NCBI RefSeq assembly: GCF_003182595.1
Contig: NZ_PDNZ01000004.1
Span: 186,001-250,000, forward strand
Direction: 5' to 3'
Length of the DNA stretch: 64,000 nt
Origin: Prosthecochloris marina
Lineage (GTDB): Bacteria; Bacteroidota; Chlorobiia; Chlorobiales; Chlorobiaceae
A program made the position numbers and the translations under genes. Under the pieces are notes generated by a model that saw nothing but the letters and a program-made list of their open reading frames with translations, was not told where the DNA came from and ran no database searches. Every line of letters begins with the position of its first letter. Positions within the stretch are counted from its first letter, which is position 1. Positions 10,311 through 20,786 of this stretch are shown here, piece after piece.

Positions 10311-11582
10311 TTACCCTCTCACCTCGATAATATCCTCCCAGCGAGTCGTATAGCGAGGGGATAACCTTTCCATACGTTGTTTCCACCCTGAAGACTCTGA
10401 AACAGCCAATCTCAGGGTACCGGAACCATAGCGGGAATTAACCATGTCAATAGCCTGCATGAGTGCCTGCGAATCATAGCCGGCACCTTTATCTTCATCA
10501 AACAGCGAAGGCGTGATACATGAATCCGATACTGGAGCAAGCCCGCTCAGCACAACCCCGGCCTTTTTATATGCACACTTTTCATGATACACCTCCTTGA
10601 GCGCCTCCAGCGCACACTGCACAATTTCGAGTGTATTCTGTGTAGCAGCCGGAATGGAAACCGTGCGTCCACCTTTGTACCGGTATCGCGGATCATCAAA
10701 CGAACCAGAATAGACAAAGACGGTTACAAAACTGGCAAGTAATCCCTGTTCACGTAACTTAACAACACATTTCGATGCAAAACTTCCAATAGCGCGTTCC
10801 AGATCTTCAATCCTTGAAACCTTTCGTCCAAAAGAACGGGAGGTGCAAATACTTTTCCTGAGCGGAAGCGCATGTTCCAGAGAAAGACAGGAAATACCGT
10901 TCAGCTCCCGCTGAACCCTCGATCCGGTAACATGCATACGACGTTGTACCCATTCGCTCGGAAGAGCGGAAAAATCAAGAGCAGTCTCAACGGCATGACG
11001 GCGAAGAAAACGACTGTAACCTCTCCCGATTCCCCAAACATCCTCGATCCGAATACCAGCGAGAGCATCACGTATTGCCGCCTTCTCATCCAGCACGCAC
11101 ACCCCATGATACAGACTGTTTTTCTTCGCGAGATGATTGGCGACCTTGGCAAGGGTTTTTGTCGCTCCGATACCCACACTTACCGGTATACCTGTATTTC
11201 TCCTGATGGTGTCGCGGACAGTTTCGGCCAGTTGCTGCAGGTTGAACCGCTCGAAGCCGTGCAGATCGGCAAACGCTTCATCGATGGAATAGATTTCGAT
11301 ATCCGGCAACAGCTCGCCGAGCGTGTTCATCACCCGTGACGACATGTCACCGTAGAGCGCGAAGTTCGGTGAAAACAGCACCACATTATGTCTCTCAAGC
11401 AGCACTTTGTGCTTGAATACCGGCGCGCCCATGGGCAAACCAAGCGCTTTTGCTTCCTGGGAACGTGAAATGATACAGCCGTCATTGTTGGAAAGCACCA
11501 CAACCGGCCGGTTGTGAAGCGCCGGGTTGAACACCCGCTCGCAAGAGACGTAAAAATTGTTGCAGTCCACAAGGGCAAACAT
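10311..11582 (-). CDS. umuC: UmuC-type Y-family DNA polymerase (Pol V catalytic subunit)
   Basis: 423 residues. Error-prone translesion polymerase acting with processed UmuD. The N-terminus [19 protein letters not shown] has the first catalytic Asp and steric-gate region; YSIDEAF (about residues 96-102) carries the second acidic pair. A helix-hairpin-helix region follows, then a little-finger domain and the UmuC-specific C-terminal tail ending [13 protein letters not shown]. It follows umuD by 14 bp, as in classical umuDC operons. A decayed copy of the C-terminal tail is found at 30249-30478. No clear LexA box was found upstream, so SOS control is expected from the family but not seen. Confidence 0.96.
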   Translation of the reverse strand: MFALVDCNNFYVSCERVFNPALHNRPVVVLSNNDGCIISRSQEAKALGLPMGAPVFKHKVLLERHNVVLFSPNFALYGDMSSRVMNTLGELLPDIEIYSIDEAFADLHGFERFNLQQLAETVRDTIRRNTGIPVSVGIGATKTLAKVANHLAKKNSLYHGVCVLDEKAAIRDALAGIRIEDVWGIGRGYSRFLRRHAVETALDFSALPSEWVQRRMHVTGSRVQRELNGISCLSLEHALPLRKSICTSRSFGRKVSRIEDLERAIGSFASKCVVKLREQGLLASFVTVFVYSGSFDDPRYRYKGGRTVSIPAATQNTLEIVQCALEALKEVYHEKCAYKKAGVVLSGLAPVSDSCITPSLFDEDKGAGYDSQALMQAIDMVNSRYGSGTLRLAVSESSGWKQRMERLSPRYTTRWEDIIEVRG

Positions 11583-11596
11583 TCTGCAAAGCCTCC

Positions 11597-12052
11597 CTAT
11601 CGAGTCTTATGAATAACGTACGTCACGACTCCCCAAACAAGAAAATCAGAGTCCCCGGTTACGAGGATCGGCTTGAACTTTTCGTTGGCCGGCATCAGAC
11701 ACAGCCCACCATCCTGTTTTCCGATACGTTTCACTGTAAACTCTCCGTCGAGAAAACACACCGCGATATCCCCTTCTTTCGGATCGAGCGACTTGTCGAT
11801 AACGAGAATATCTCCTTCCCCGATACCTGCCTCGATCATGGAGTCACCCTTGACCCGACCATAAAACGTAGCGCTCGGATGACGGATCAACGCCTTGTTC
11901 AGATCCAGTTTCAGTTCCAGATGATCATCTGCCGGCGATGGAAATCCGGCGGAAATTTCCGACAAGGCAAACGGCAACTCAAGCTCCAGACCAACATCGG
12001 CAGAATAAAAATCAATCGAGCGACTGTCATGTGTTTTTACCAGTCTCATCAT
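11597..12052 (-). CDS. umuD: UmuD-like S24 peptidase, Pol V accessory subunit
   Basis: From the ATG at 12052 it is 151 residues. LexA/UmuD-type self-cleaving serine protease fold: the nucleophile Ser is in [11 protein letters not shown] and the general-base Lys in FTVKRIG. Its N-terminal tail is removed to activate Pol V. A longer frame opens at a TTG (12118), but the ATGATG at 12052 is preceded by AGAGGG at SD distance and gives a normal UmuD length, so it was preferred. It is coupled to umuC (14 bp) and divergent from queD. Confidence 0.93.
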   Translation of the reverse strand: MMRLVKTHDSRSIDFYSADVGLELELPFALSEISAGFPSPADDHLELKLDLNKALIRHPSATFYGRVKGDSMIEAGIGEGDILVIDKSLDPKEGDIAVCFLDGEFTVKRIGKQDGGLCLMPANEKFKPILVTGDSDFLVWGVVTYVIHKTR

Positions 12053-12235
12053 ACCCTCTTTTGCTATGCGTCCTTCCCATACAATACACATAATCCCCTT
12101 AACAGACAATCGACACAAGGGATATTGAACTCATTCCCCCTTGAACCATACTGTATACTATTTCACCAGCTGTTGCTGAAAACCTTTTTTTTCCGTACAC
12201 TTCGCCATTCTGAAGTACACTATTATATTTGAGCG

Positions 12236-12664
12236 ATGATAATATCACGAAAAATCGAACTCGATTACGGCCACACGCTACCCAACAGTTTTTCATTTTG
12301 CAATCAACTGCACGGGCACAGAGGTATAGTGGTAGCAACGGTTGAAGGAAAGATTATCGACCGGGAAGGAGATCCGCAGGAAGGCATGGTGATGGATTTC
12401 AAATTCCTCAACGATATCATGATGAAGCACGTTCACGATGTGCTCGATCACGGTTTCGCCGTCTGGAAAAACGACCACGAAGACCTCGCATTCATCACAA
12501 AACGCAACAAGCGCGTGGTAATCACCGACGAACCACCGACTGCCGAATGTCTTGCAAAATGGGCTTTCAACCAGATCATCCCTCACCTTCCGGAAAATGT
12601 CATCCTCAAAAATCTCCGCTGGTACGAGACACCAAACAACTGGGCTGATTACGAAGGAGAATAG
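12236..12664 (+). CDS. queD: 6-carboxy-tetrahydropterin synthase QueD / PTPS family
   Basis: 142 residues, the family length. It converts dihydroneopterin triphosphate to 6-carboxy-tetrahydropterin in queuosine (preQ0) synthesis; 6-pyruvoyl-tetrahydropterin synthase is the sister activity. Zinc ligands His13, His26 and His28 (LDYGH and LHGH) and the catalytic Cys22 are in place. A VLDHGF Asp-His pair and a late Glu in LRWYET complete the active site. It is divergent from umuDC. No other queuosine genes lie next to it, so the pathway assignment rests on the fold and residues alone. Confidence 0.9.
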   Translation: MIISRKIELDYGHTLPNSFSFCNQLHGHRGIVVATVEGKIIDREGDPQEGMVMDFKFLNDIMMKHVHDVLDHGFAVWKNDHEDLAFITKRNKRVVITDEPPTAECLAKWAFNQIIPHLPENVILKNLRWYETPNNWADYEGE

Positions 12665-12750
12665 GCTAAGCCATTAACGCAACTATTTCACAGCTCTTAC
12701 CTGAGGGATCCATAGAGAATCCTGTTTTTCACTGTGAATGCCACATCTCT

Positions 12751-12774
12751 GTGAAATCCGAACATCTATTTCAC
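12751..12774. repeat. Dispersed palindromic repeat, copy 1
   Basis: GTGAAAT, loop CCGAACATCT, ATTTCAC: 7-bp arms around a 10-nt loop. The unit recurs at 29322-29345 (one arm base changed) and, degraded, at 45791-45814. All three are intergenic. Confidence 0.7.
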
Positions 12775-12827
12775 GGGGAGGCATAACTTCGAGAGGAAAA
12801 ATGGTTTCTTCCCTTGGGGTTCTGCTT

Positions 12828-13049
12828 TTATAACTGCAGAAGAAAAAATGCAATGCCTGTAACAGTCAAATGCATCGCGGCATAAACCTTTTCTCTCAAT
12901 CCCTTGAAAAAGCTGTGATGCACTCCTATAAGTAAAGAATACACCAGTATAGAAGAGATAAGATATATCATGATCTCTGTAATAATGTTAGACTCTACTA
13001 CTGCTGACATTATTACAACAAAAAACATACCAATCCGCAATTGGAGCAA
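12828..13049 (-). CDS. Possible small membrane protein, two helices
   Basis: Open frame of 73 codons from a TTG (an internal ATG at codon 8 is the alternative). It encodes two strongly hydrophobic segments: about residues 8-45 with a break, and 58-72. No family recognised and no clear ribosome binding site. It may be real because the hydrophobic pattern is coherent, but it could be chance in AT-rich DNA. Confidence 0.3.
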   Translation of the reverse strand: MLQLRIGMFFVVIMSAVVESNIITEIMIYLISSILVYSLLIGVHHSFFKGLREKVYAAMHLTVTGIAFFLLQL

Positions 13050-13290
13050 AAAGCAAAAAAAATAACGTAGATTGACTTAAAGATGTAACTTGTGAAACAA
13101 CTGTTTCATCTCATAAAGATACAAACTTGAGAATCCAAAGCAGTTCACCGTTGCATATCATGCACTTGATGGAAAATCATAAATAAGTCATAATCAATAC
13201 TAAGGGTACAACGATAAAAAGCATTTTTAACGCATAATTAATAGTCATCACCAGACTATTATCTCCTACCCCCTTAAACCATTTATTTTC

Positions 13291-13389
13291 ATGATATCTT
13301 TTTTTGAAGAATATCCGATACTATTGGAAGTCGGAGCGTTTATATTAGTCTTCATTATATTTGCTATCTTCTGGTGGCGAAAAAAGTAA
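13291..13389 (+). CDS. Possible 32-residue single-pass membrane microprotein
   Basis: ATG at 13291 to TAA at 13389. An acidic N-terminus (MISFFEEYP) precedes one hydrophobic helix of about 20 residues, which ends FWWRKK, giving a positive-inside anchor with C-in topology. It lies 33 bp before the hypothetical gene at 13423 on the same strand. No ribosome binding site is obvious. Tiny one-helix subunits are common in photosynthetic and respiratory complexes, but no specific family is recognised. Confidence 0.45.
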   Translation: MISFFEEYPILLEVGAFILVFIIFAIFWWRKK

Positions 13390-13422
13390 AGGCTTTTTCG
13401 TTCCGAAATAGATCATTCATTT

Positions 13423-13932
13423 ATGGGTACCATACACGACTATACTGACGGAACCGTGCTGGAAGATATCGCAAAGGCACTTCATGTATTTCGAAAAAAT
13501 GACGGTTCTCTCGCCAATACCGACATCGGACAACGAATGCTGGGTAACATCAAAAAGTTCGAGCCGGTTATCATAACGATGGACCAGGCTATGGATAGCA
13601 TCCATAACGCATCCAGCGTTGCGATAGGAGAAAGAGTCTGCAGAACACTTCATCCTGACTCCGTATTTACGGAGTCGGTATTTCTCGATGAACTGGCCGA
13701 GGAGATGATCCAGAAAGGCGTTGCCACACCATGTACGGCTGACGAAGCAAAGCAGACGTTGAGCAAATACTCGAAACACCCGCTCATCATCTCGAAAGTT
13801 TCGGGAAAACATCAAGAAATCTGCCGCACACACCCACCTGAATGCGTTTATTGGATAGCTGAGAAAAAAGGGCTTACGTGCTTGGCACGGATAAAAGCTG
13901 AAAATCAATCATTACCTGCCGGCACCCAGTAA
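13423..13932 (+). CDS. Conserved-looking hypothetical protein
   Basis: 169 residues, soluble, no signal peptide. No domain recognised. The middle (MDQAMDSIHNASSVAIGERVCRT) looks helical; four Cys are scattered without a CxxC pair. It starts 33 bp after the microprotein and its last 28 bp overlap the 3' end of the convergent radical SAM gene. Codon use looks like neighbouring genes, so it is probably real. Confidence 0.6.
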   Translation: MGTIHDYTDGTVLEDIAKALHVFRKNDGSLANTDIGQRMLGNIKKFEPVIITMDQAMDSIHNASSVAIGERVCRTLHPDSVFTESVFLDELAEEMIQKGVATPCTADEAKQTLSKYSKHPLIISKVSGKHQEICRTHPPECVYWIAEKKGLTCLARIKAENQSLPAGTQ

Positions 13933-14849
13933 ACCTCTCCATCCTGAAGCGTTACCGTTTTAAATTTTCCCGACCCGAGCAGTTGTCTGATCACAAGCTC
14001 AACCTGATCAGGCTCATCGGGGATGAGTTCATCGAGGGCGTTGCGAAGTTCACGCTCCTGGAGCGGGTGGCGCTTGGTAATCGCAATGACCGTTTCAATG
14101 ATATCGGCTGTGCTCTTCAGGTTCATACTTCCTTTCACCGGATGAACCACTTTCACCACATGCGATAAAATAAGGCGCGCTCTTGCAATCGCATTTCCAG
14201 AGGGAAGGCGAACACTGGACTCGGTCGAAGGACGGGTAGGAAGCACAAGATGCACCGTATCAGGCTTGACCTTTTCAAGTACCAGGGCAATGTCCTGCAA
14301 AGCCTCAGTCGAATCATTCATACCTGCTATCAGCATCACCTCAACCCAGAGCATTCCATGATACACCTTGCGAAATTCGATCAGTCCCTCGATATGACGT
14401 TCATAGGTAAACCCCGGAGCAGGACGGTCAATACGATCGAACAGCTCCGCCGATCCTGCATTCAATGAAGGCAACACCGCATCGGCTTGAAGCAGTTCAT
14501 CGCGGACCTCTTTGAAAGAGAGTAACGAACCGTTGGTAATAACCGCAACAGGAATATCGGTTATTTTTTTTATCTCCCGGATCAACCAACCCAGGCCTTT
14601 GTAAAGCGTCGTCTCACCGGAACCGACAAAGGTTATCCAATCAATTGCAGCAGAACCATCGATGGCCTGTTTTATTTCTGCAAGTATCTCTTCGCGGGGG
14701 AAAAACTCCCGGCGTTCAGTTACGTATATCCGGGTTTTTCCAAGTTGGCAGTAGATGCAGTTCCATGTGCAGCTTTTCGGAGGTAGTACATCAACACCGA
14801 GGGACTGCCCAAGCCGTTTGGAGGATACCGGTCCGAAAACATGCTTCAT
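13905..14849 (-). CDS. Radical SAM protein (COG0731-like)
   Basis: 314 residues. The radical SAM cluster motif C-TWN-C-IY-C lies at about residues 28-35, with the GSGE glycine/acid motif (VGSGETTLY) near 76, so it binds a 4Fe-4S cluster and S-adenosylmethionine. The N-terminus (FGPVSSKRLGQSLGVD) is typical of the COG0731 group of uncharacterised radical SAM proteins distantly related to wyosine enzymes. The C-terminal 70 residues look like a winged-helix extension (RHPLQERELRNALDEL...). Reaction unknown. The gene is convergent with and overlaps the hypothetical gene at 13423. Confidence 0.82.
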   Translation of the reverse strand: MKHVFGPVSSKRLGQSLGVDVLPPKSCTWNCIYCQLGKTRIYVTERREFFPREEILAEIKQAIDGSAAIDWITFVGSGETTLYKGLGWLIREIKKITDIPVAVITNGSLLSFKEVRDELLQADAVLPSLNAGSAELFDRIDRPAPGFTYERHIEGLIEFRKVYHGMLWVEVMLIAGMNDSTEALQDIALVLEKVKPDTVHLVLPTRPSTESSVRLPSGNAIARARLILSHVVKVVHPVKGSMNLKSTADIIETVIAITKRHPLQERELRNALDELIPDEPDQVELVIRQLLGSGKFKTVTLQDGEVYWVPAGND

Positions 14850-15012
14850 GAAAAAAGGCCTCGATTTGTTGAAGTGTCGAGCTGCTTATGCGTCAACAAA
14901 CGCTGTACTCCACACAATGTCTTATCATCTTGCAAAATCATGCCTCCTGTGACATATTCGACCGATTCCACACGACTCACCGGAAAATGGCGAGTAAAAA
15001 AATCATCAATCA

Positions 15013-16362
15013 CTAATCAACTCCGCTCGAAGCAAGCACTTCCGCAATTTTCACCTTGCTTTCCGCTTCAAAGTCATCCTGCGATATCAGGGGCAACAAT
15101 GCACTGGCCACACCAAAAGCAATAATCTCGAGTCCGAAAATGGTTGCATACGACCACATGTAATTGTCGGAGAAAGCATAAACAACGTCGCGGATTATGC
15201 CAGCTCCGAAATGTCCCATAAACATCGCAAGGCTTTGAGCGGTACCCCATAGGCCGATATACACCCCGCTTCTTCCTGCTGTCATGGTCATCATCATGGT
15301 AATGTTGGAAACACTTGCCGCACCGAGCCCGATGCCAGCGATAACAAGGCCAATTCGAAGAATGGTTTCGTCAAGCATGAAACCGGAGAAAATAATGATG
15401 GAGAAACCAACCATGCCGAATATGTTGCCGATAAACGCTCCTCTTTTTTTCCCGATCCTGTTGAGCAGAAAACCAACAAGCAGCATAAAGACAAGCTGCA
15501 TTCCCCCCATTGTCGGTCTGAACAGCTTTGTGGTGACCCCCACTGGCATACCGAATACATCCGCACCAAATGGCTCCATGACGATTTCGCATGAAAAAAG
15601 CGCAAAAATAGCGACGAAAATATAGAACGCGAACAGTAGCGTTTTCGGCGAAGATGACAGCAGTTTTATCGACTGTCCAAATGTCAGCGCCTCTTCGGTC
15701 TTGCCTTTCTTTAGCGAAGAGTTCCTTTCTTCTACTCCCGCGAAAGCGAAAAAGGCGATTCCTAGAGCGATAATCCCCCCGACAAAAGCAACGTTCATAA
15801 GGCGCTCCGGTGTATAGACATCGAGATAAGTCCCTACGATACGTGCGGAAACTATCGTCGTCAGCACCATCAACGTCCAGCTTGCAGAGGTTACTTTGCC
15901 GATATGCTTGTCACCGACATAATCGGCAATCAAAGCATAATACGCCGTTGTCGCAACCTGGAGACCGAAACCGAAAACCAGAAAGATAATCACCAGCTTC
16001 AGAAGTCCCACATCCTGAACCATTGCAGGCAGCAGCTCGGCGAACCCTACACCGGCGATTTTCACCTCATATGCCGCTACAGGTGAAAGAATGAACGAAA
16101 AAACACAGCTTAGCAGGCCAAGAAGGATATAAGGTGAACGCCTGTAACCGAAAAGATGAGATTTATCCGACATGTTTCCCGCCCAAACCTTCACACCGAA
16201 AACAGCGAGCAGCTCTTTAAGGCTGATAAGCCCAAAAACAATGGTTGAAGAGATGCCGAGATCTGAAGTCATCACACGATTCAGTGTATCATGCAGAAAC
16301 CCCAACATGATGCCGAATCCCATTTGAAAAAATGCAAGACGGACAAGATTGAACTGCCTCAT
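15013..16362 (-). CDS. PucC/LhaA-family major facilitator (pigment-complex assembly)
   Basis: 449 residues, about 12 membrane helices. The N-terminus (GFGIMLGFLHDTLNRVMTSDLG) and the DKSHLFGYRRSPYI loop between the first helices are characteristic of the PucC/BCH2 branch of the MFS. In purple bacteria these proteins assist light-harvesting complex assembly and may handle bacteriochlorophyll. In green sulfur bacteria their cargo is not established; a role in chlorosome or reaction-centre pigment handling is plausible. It ends about 160 bp before the radical SAM gene on the same strand. Confidence 0.87.
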   Translation of the reverse strand: MRQFNLVRLAFFQMGFGIMLGFLHDTLNRVMTSDLGISSTIVFGLISLKELLAVFGVKVWAGNMSDKSHLFGYRRSPYILLGLLSCVFSFILSPVAAYEVKIAGVGFAELLPAMVQDVGLLKLVIIFLVFGFGLQVATTAYYALIADYVGDKHIGKVTSASWTLMVLTTIVSARIVGTYLDVYTPERLMNVAFVGGIIALGIAFFAFAGVEERNSSLKKGKTEEALTFGQSIKLLSSSPKTLLFAFYIFVAIFALFSCEIVMEPFGADVFGMPVGVTTKLFRPTMGGMQLVFMLLVGFLLNRIGKKRGAFIGNIFGMVGFSIIIFSGFMLDETILRIGLVIAGIGLGAASVSNITMMMTMTAGRSGVYIGLWGTAQSLAMFMGHFGAGIIRDVVYAFSDNYMWSYATIFGLEIIAFGVASALLPLISQDDFEAESKVKIAEVLASSGVD

Positions 16363-16472
16363 AAATCAGCCTGTAAGAAATTCACCAGATAGAAAAAACA
16401 AGATGCATAATTTACACAAAAGCAGCTCTTTTCTAAATAGTGATACTCACCGTTGTCGGAAAGGAAGACCGA

Positions 16473-17054
16473 TCAAAGTGAAGAAGATGTATTCCGAACT
16501 TCCCGATGACGAAAGCAATCGGTCACATGATCGTTAACCATGCCGACGGCCTGCATGAACGCATAACAGATAGTCGAACCGACAAAGCTGAAACCAAGGC
16601 GTTTGAGTTCCCTGTTCATTCGATCCGATTCTTTTGAAAAAGCCGGCACATCGGAAAGTAAGCGCCATTGATTCTGTATGGGTTTGCCGTCCACAAAGTC
16701 CCAGACAAAACTCGCGAAGGATCCGTGCCGCTCCTGAATGGCAAGAACACCTTGTGCATTTCTGATTGTCGATTCAATTTTCCGCCGGTTTCTTACAATT
16801 CCGGGATTACCAAGCAACCGGCCGACGTCATGCTCTGTGTAACCTGCTACTTTTTCGAAAGAGAACCGGTCAAATGCCTGACGATAGTTTTCACGTTTTC
16901 GAAGAATGGTGATCCAGCTAAGCCCTGCCTGAGCCCCCTCCAGTACAAGCATTTCAAACAGCTTCCGATCGTCGAACACCGGAACACCCCATTCTTTATC
17001 GTGGTATGCCACGTAAAGCGGATCGTCTCCACACCAACCGCACCTTTTTTTCAT
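16473..17054 (-). CDS. tag: DNA-3-methyladenine glycosylase I
   Basis: 193 residues. Base-excision repair enzyme that removes 3-methyladenine. The N-terminal CGWCGDDPLYVAYHDKEWG holds the first Cys and His of the Tag zinc site; the C-terminal VNDHVTDCF gives the other His/Cys pair. The EMLVLEGAQAGLSW helix is also family-typical. It is divergent from thiC. Confidence 0.95.
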   Translation of the reverse strand: MKKRCGWCGDDPLYVAYHDKEWGVPVFDDRKLFEMLVLEGAQAGLSWITILRKRENYRQAFDRFSFEKVAGYTEHDVGRLLGNPGIVRNRRKIESTIRNAQGVLAIQERHGSFASFVWDFVDGKPIQNQWRLLSDVPAFSKESDRMNRELKRLGFSFVGSTICYAFMQAVGMVNDHVTDCFRHREVRNTSSSL

Positions 17055-17210
17055 CGATGGTTTTTAAGGATTACAGCAAGATCGTTACCACAAGCAAAAC
17101 AAGAAATTACAAACGTCTTATCAGTCAAAAAAGATTCCATCCTCCTTGTCGGAAACCTGACCATAACTTGCAAATCAAACTGATTTTGGTTATTGTGACT
17201 ACAGCGAATC

Positions 17211-17300
17211 ATCTTAGGGGTGCTTTGCGGGGGTAGCCCGCGGGCTGAGAACATACCCTTGTAACTTGATGCAGGTAATGCTGTCGCAAGAAAAGATGAA
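17211..17300 (+). promoter_or_regulatory. TPP riboswitch (THI element) upstream of thiC
   Basis: Conserved THI-box landmarks in order: GGGGTGC at 17217, GGCTGAGA near 17243, ACCCTT near 17256, AACTTGAT in place of the usual AACCTGAT, then GTAATGCTGTCGCAAG ending near 17290. This RNA binds thiamine pyrophosphate and turns off the downstream thiamine gene. It sits 80 bp before the thiC start, as expected. Confidence 0.93.
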
Positions 17301-17309
17301 GCCTGTTGA

Positions 17310-19076
<1,767 letters not shown>

Positions 19077-19100
19077 CAGACAGGGATATGAAACAAGAAA

Positions 19101-19127
19101 GGCACAATAATCGTGCATTATTGTGCC
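19101..19127. terminator. Hairpin between thiC and tpiA, possibly bidirectional
   Basis: Perfect 11-bp stem GGCACAATAAT / ATTATTGTGCC with a 5-nt loop, between convergent genes. Flanks are T-rich in both directions (TTCCCGACTTTTG rightwards, TTTCTTGTTTC leftwards), so it could end both transcripts. Confidence 0.75.
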
Positions 19128-19159
19128 TTCCCGACTTTTGCCTTTTTCCTTTTGACTTC

Positions 19160-19912
19160 TTATCCCGCTGCTTTCACAATCGCCACAAAATCTTCGGCTT
19201 TGAGGCTCGCTCCACCGATGAGTCCGCCGTCGATATTCGGCATGGCAAACAATTCAACGGCGTTTGAAGGTTTCACGCTTCCACCGTACTGAATGCGGAG
19301 ATTCCCGGCAGCCGACTCCCCAAACATATCGCTGATCGTCGCACGGATTGAAGCATGAACCTCTTCAGCCTGCTCAGGTGTTGCCGTCTTTCCTGTTCCG
19401 ATAGCCCACACCGGCTCATAAGCCAGAACAACGCCGCCAAGATCACCGACATCCTTCAGACCTTCACGAACCTGTTCGGTAACTATCTTGTCCGTAATGC
19501 CGCCTTCCCGCTCTTCGAGGGTCTCGCCGACGCACATGATAACCTGCATGCCTTCCGCCAGCGCTTTTCTGACCCTGAGGTTCACTGTCCGGTTGGTCTC
19601 ACCGAAATACTGCCTGCGCTCGGAATGTCCGATAATAACGTATGCACAACCCAGAGACTCCAGCATTCGTACCGAAATCTCACCGGTATAAGCGCCGTCA
19701 TCTTCATAGTGGCAATTCTGCGCGGCAAGCCGGATATCGCTCGATCCGATAACTTTTCCAACCTCCGTAAGTGCAGGAAAAGCCGGGGCAATCCCGACTT
19801 CACAAAGAAGAGTGCTGTTTCCGAGGTGCTCAAGAATTGCCGAGGCAAGCTCACTTGCTTCAGCAACGGTTTTGTTCATTTTCCAGTTACCTACAACAAT
19901 TTTTTTACGCAT
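19160..19912 (-). CDS. tpiA: Triosephosphate isomerase
   Basis: From the ATG at 19912 it is 250 residues. It interconverts dihydroxyacetone phosphate and glyceraldehyde 3-phosphate. Lys in VGNWKMN, His in IIGHSERR and the catalytic Glu in [11 protein letters not shown] are all present, with GGSVKP near the C-terminus. A TTG six bases upstream is also in frame, but the ATG is 2 nt beyond the TGA of the preceding small gene, giving a coupled pair. Confidence 0.97.
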   Translation of the reverse strand: MRKKIVVGNWKMNKTVAEASELASAILEHLGNSTLLCEVGIAPAFPALTEVGKVIGSSDIRLAAQNCHYEDDGAYTGEISVRMLESLGCAYVIIGHSERRQYFGETNRTVNLRVRKALAEGMQVIMCVGETLEEREGGITDKIVTEQVREGLKDVGDLGGVVLAYEPVWAIGTGKTATPEQAEEVHASIRATISDMFGESAAGNLRIQYGGSVKPSNAVELFAMPNIDGGLIGGASLKAEDFVAIVKAAG

Positions 19913-19914
19913 GA

Positions 19915-20139
19915 TCAATAGTCGGTTACAATATCTCTGTAGATTTTATCAATCTGGTCGAGAGGAAACTTATGTTTTCCCGAACGTGCATCCCTGAGAA
20001 TGACCTCAGACTGATTCACCGAAACAATCCGACCATGCCACACCCTGTCCTCTATGGTAATAAGATTCACTTCCTTGTCGATGAGATCGCTGTTTCCCCG
20101 GATCTGACCGGCCTTATAGACAATCTGACGTTTCCCCAT
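19915..20139 (-). CDS. Small Sm-like/beta-barrel hypothetical protein coupled to tpiA
   Basis: 74 residues. The alternating hydrophobic pattern ([19 protein letters not shown]...VILRDARS...PLDQIDKI) resembles the five-strand Sm/SH3-like small barrel, but no specific family is assigned. Its stop is 2 nt from the tpiA start, and it follows greA by 23 bp on the same strand, so the three may be one transcript. Function unknown. Confidence 0.6.
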   Translation of the reverse strand: MGKRQIVYKAGQIRGNSDLIDKEVNLITIEDRVWHGRIVSVNQSEVILRDARSGKHKFPLDQIDKIYRDIVTDY

Positions 20140-20162
20140 GACTTCAATCGTTTTTTGCGAGG

Positions 20163-20642
20163 TTATTTAACAAATATTTCAAGTATCTCATAGTGAAGTT
20201 GCCCTTTTGGCACATTTATCTGCACCTTTTCTCCAACCGCCTTCCCCAGAAGTCCCCGGCCAACAGGAGAACGAACCGATATCTTTCCCTGATCGGTATC
20301 TGCTTCTTCGGAAGAAACCAGGGTATACTCGATAATCTCTTCTTCAACAATCAAGTTTTTCAACTTCACGGAAGTCAAAATATAGACCTTGTCGGTCCTT
20401 ATCTGTTTTGGATCGAGAATCGTCGCCCTTGTGAGCTTGTTTTCCAGTTCGCCAATGCGGCTCTCCAACTGCCGCTGCTCTTCTCTGGCCGCCTCATATT
20501 CCGCATTCTCACTGAGATCACCATGAGCCCTTGCTTCAGCGATTTTTTCAAGAACTTCCGCTCGCGTCTCACTCTTGAGTCTGTTCAGCTCGTCTTTCAA
20601 CCTGTTATATCCCTCTTTGGTCAGATACACTCTATCGCTCAT
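20163..20642 (-). CDS. greA: Transcription elongation factor GreA
   Basis: 159 residues, the exact family size. The N-terminal coiled coil (about 1-75) carries the acidic tip ([15 protein letters not shown]) that reaches the RNA polymerase secondary channel and stimulates transcript cleavage. The C-terminal FKBP-like domain includes [14 protein letters not shown]. It heads a possible greA - small gene - tpiA run. Confidence 0.97.
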   Translation of the reverse strand: MSDRVYLTKEGYNRLKDELNRLKSETRAEVLEKIAEARAHGDLSENAEYEAAREEQRQLESRIGELENKLTRATILDPKQIRTDKVYILTSVKLKNLIVEEEIIEYTLVSSEEADTDQGKISVRSPVGRGLLGKAVGEKVQINVPKGQLHYEILEIFVK

Positions 20643-20694
20643 ATCTCTTCTGTTTGTTATTCATTCACGCCCTGTATATCCTAGCGTCTCTTTG

Positions 20695-20733
20695 TCAATA
20701 AAAAAAGTAAAGCCAGCGTGCCGCTGACTTTAC
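20695..20733 (-). terminator. Terminator of the HtrA-like protease gene
   Basis: Read leftwards: GTAAAG-TC-AGCG, 3-nt loop, CGCT-GG-CTTTAC (one internal 2x2 mismatch), followed by a run of seven T. It lies about 55 bp after the protease stop. Confidence 0.8.
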
Positions 20734-20786
20734 CTCTCTTCGTTCAAGATCAATTTACAATTCTTTGTACTGCTTACAAAGCTGGT

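Larger units (their letters stand above)
12665..13290. other. 626-bp AT-rich region between queD and a small membrane protein
   Basis: Contains a palindromic repeat at 12751-12774 (shared with 29322 and 45791) and one possible small membrane ORF on the minus strand (12828-13049). The rest is AT-rich with no recognisable gene. Confidence 0.5.

Noticed and set aside
12151..12169. CTGTATACTATTTCACCAG as a possible LexA box before umuD
   Set aside because: The CTG and CAG ends are 13 nt apart instead of 10, and the middle is not symmetrical.
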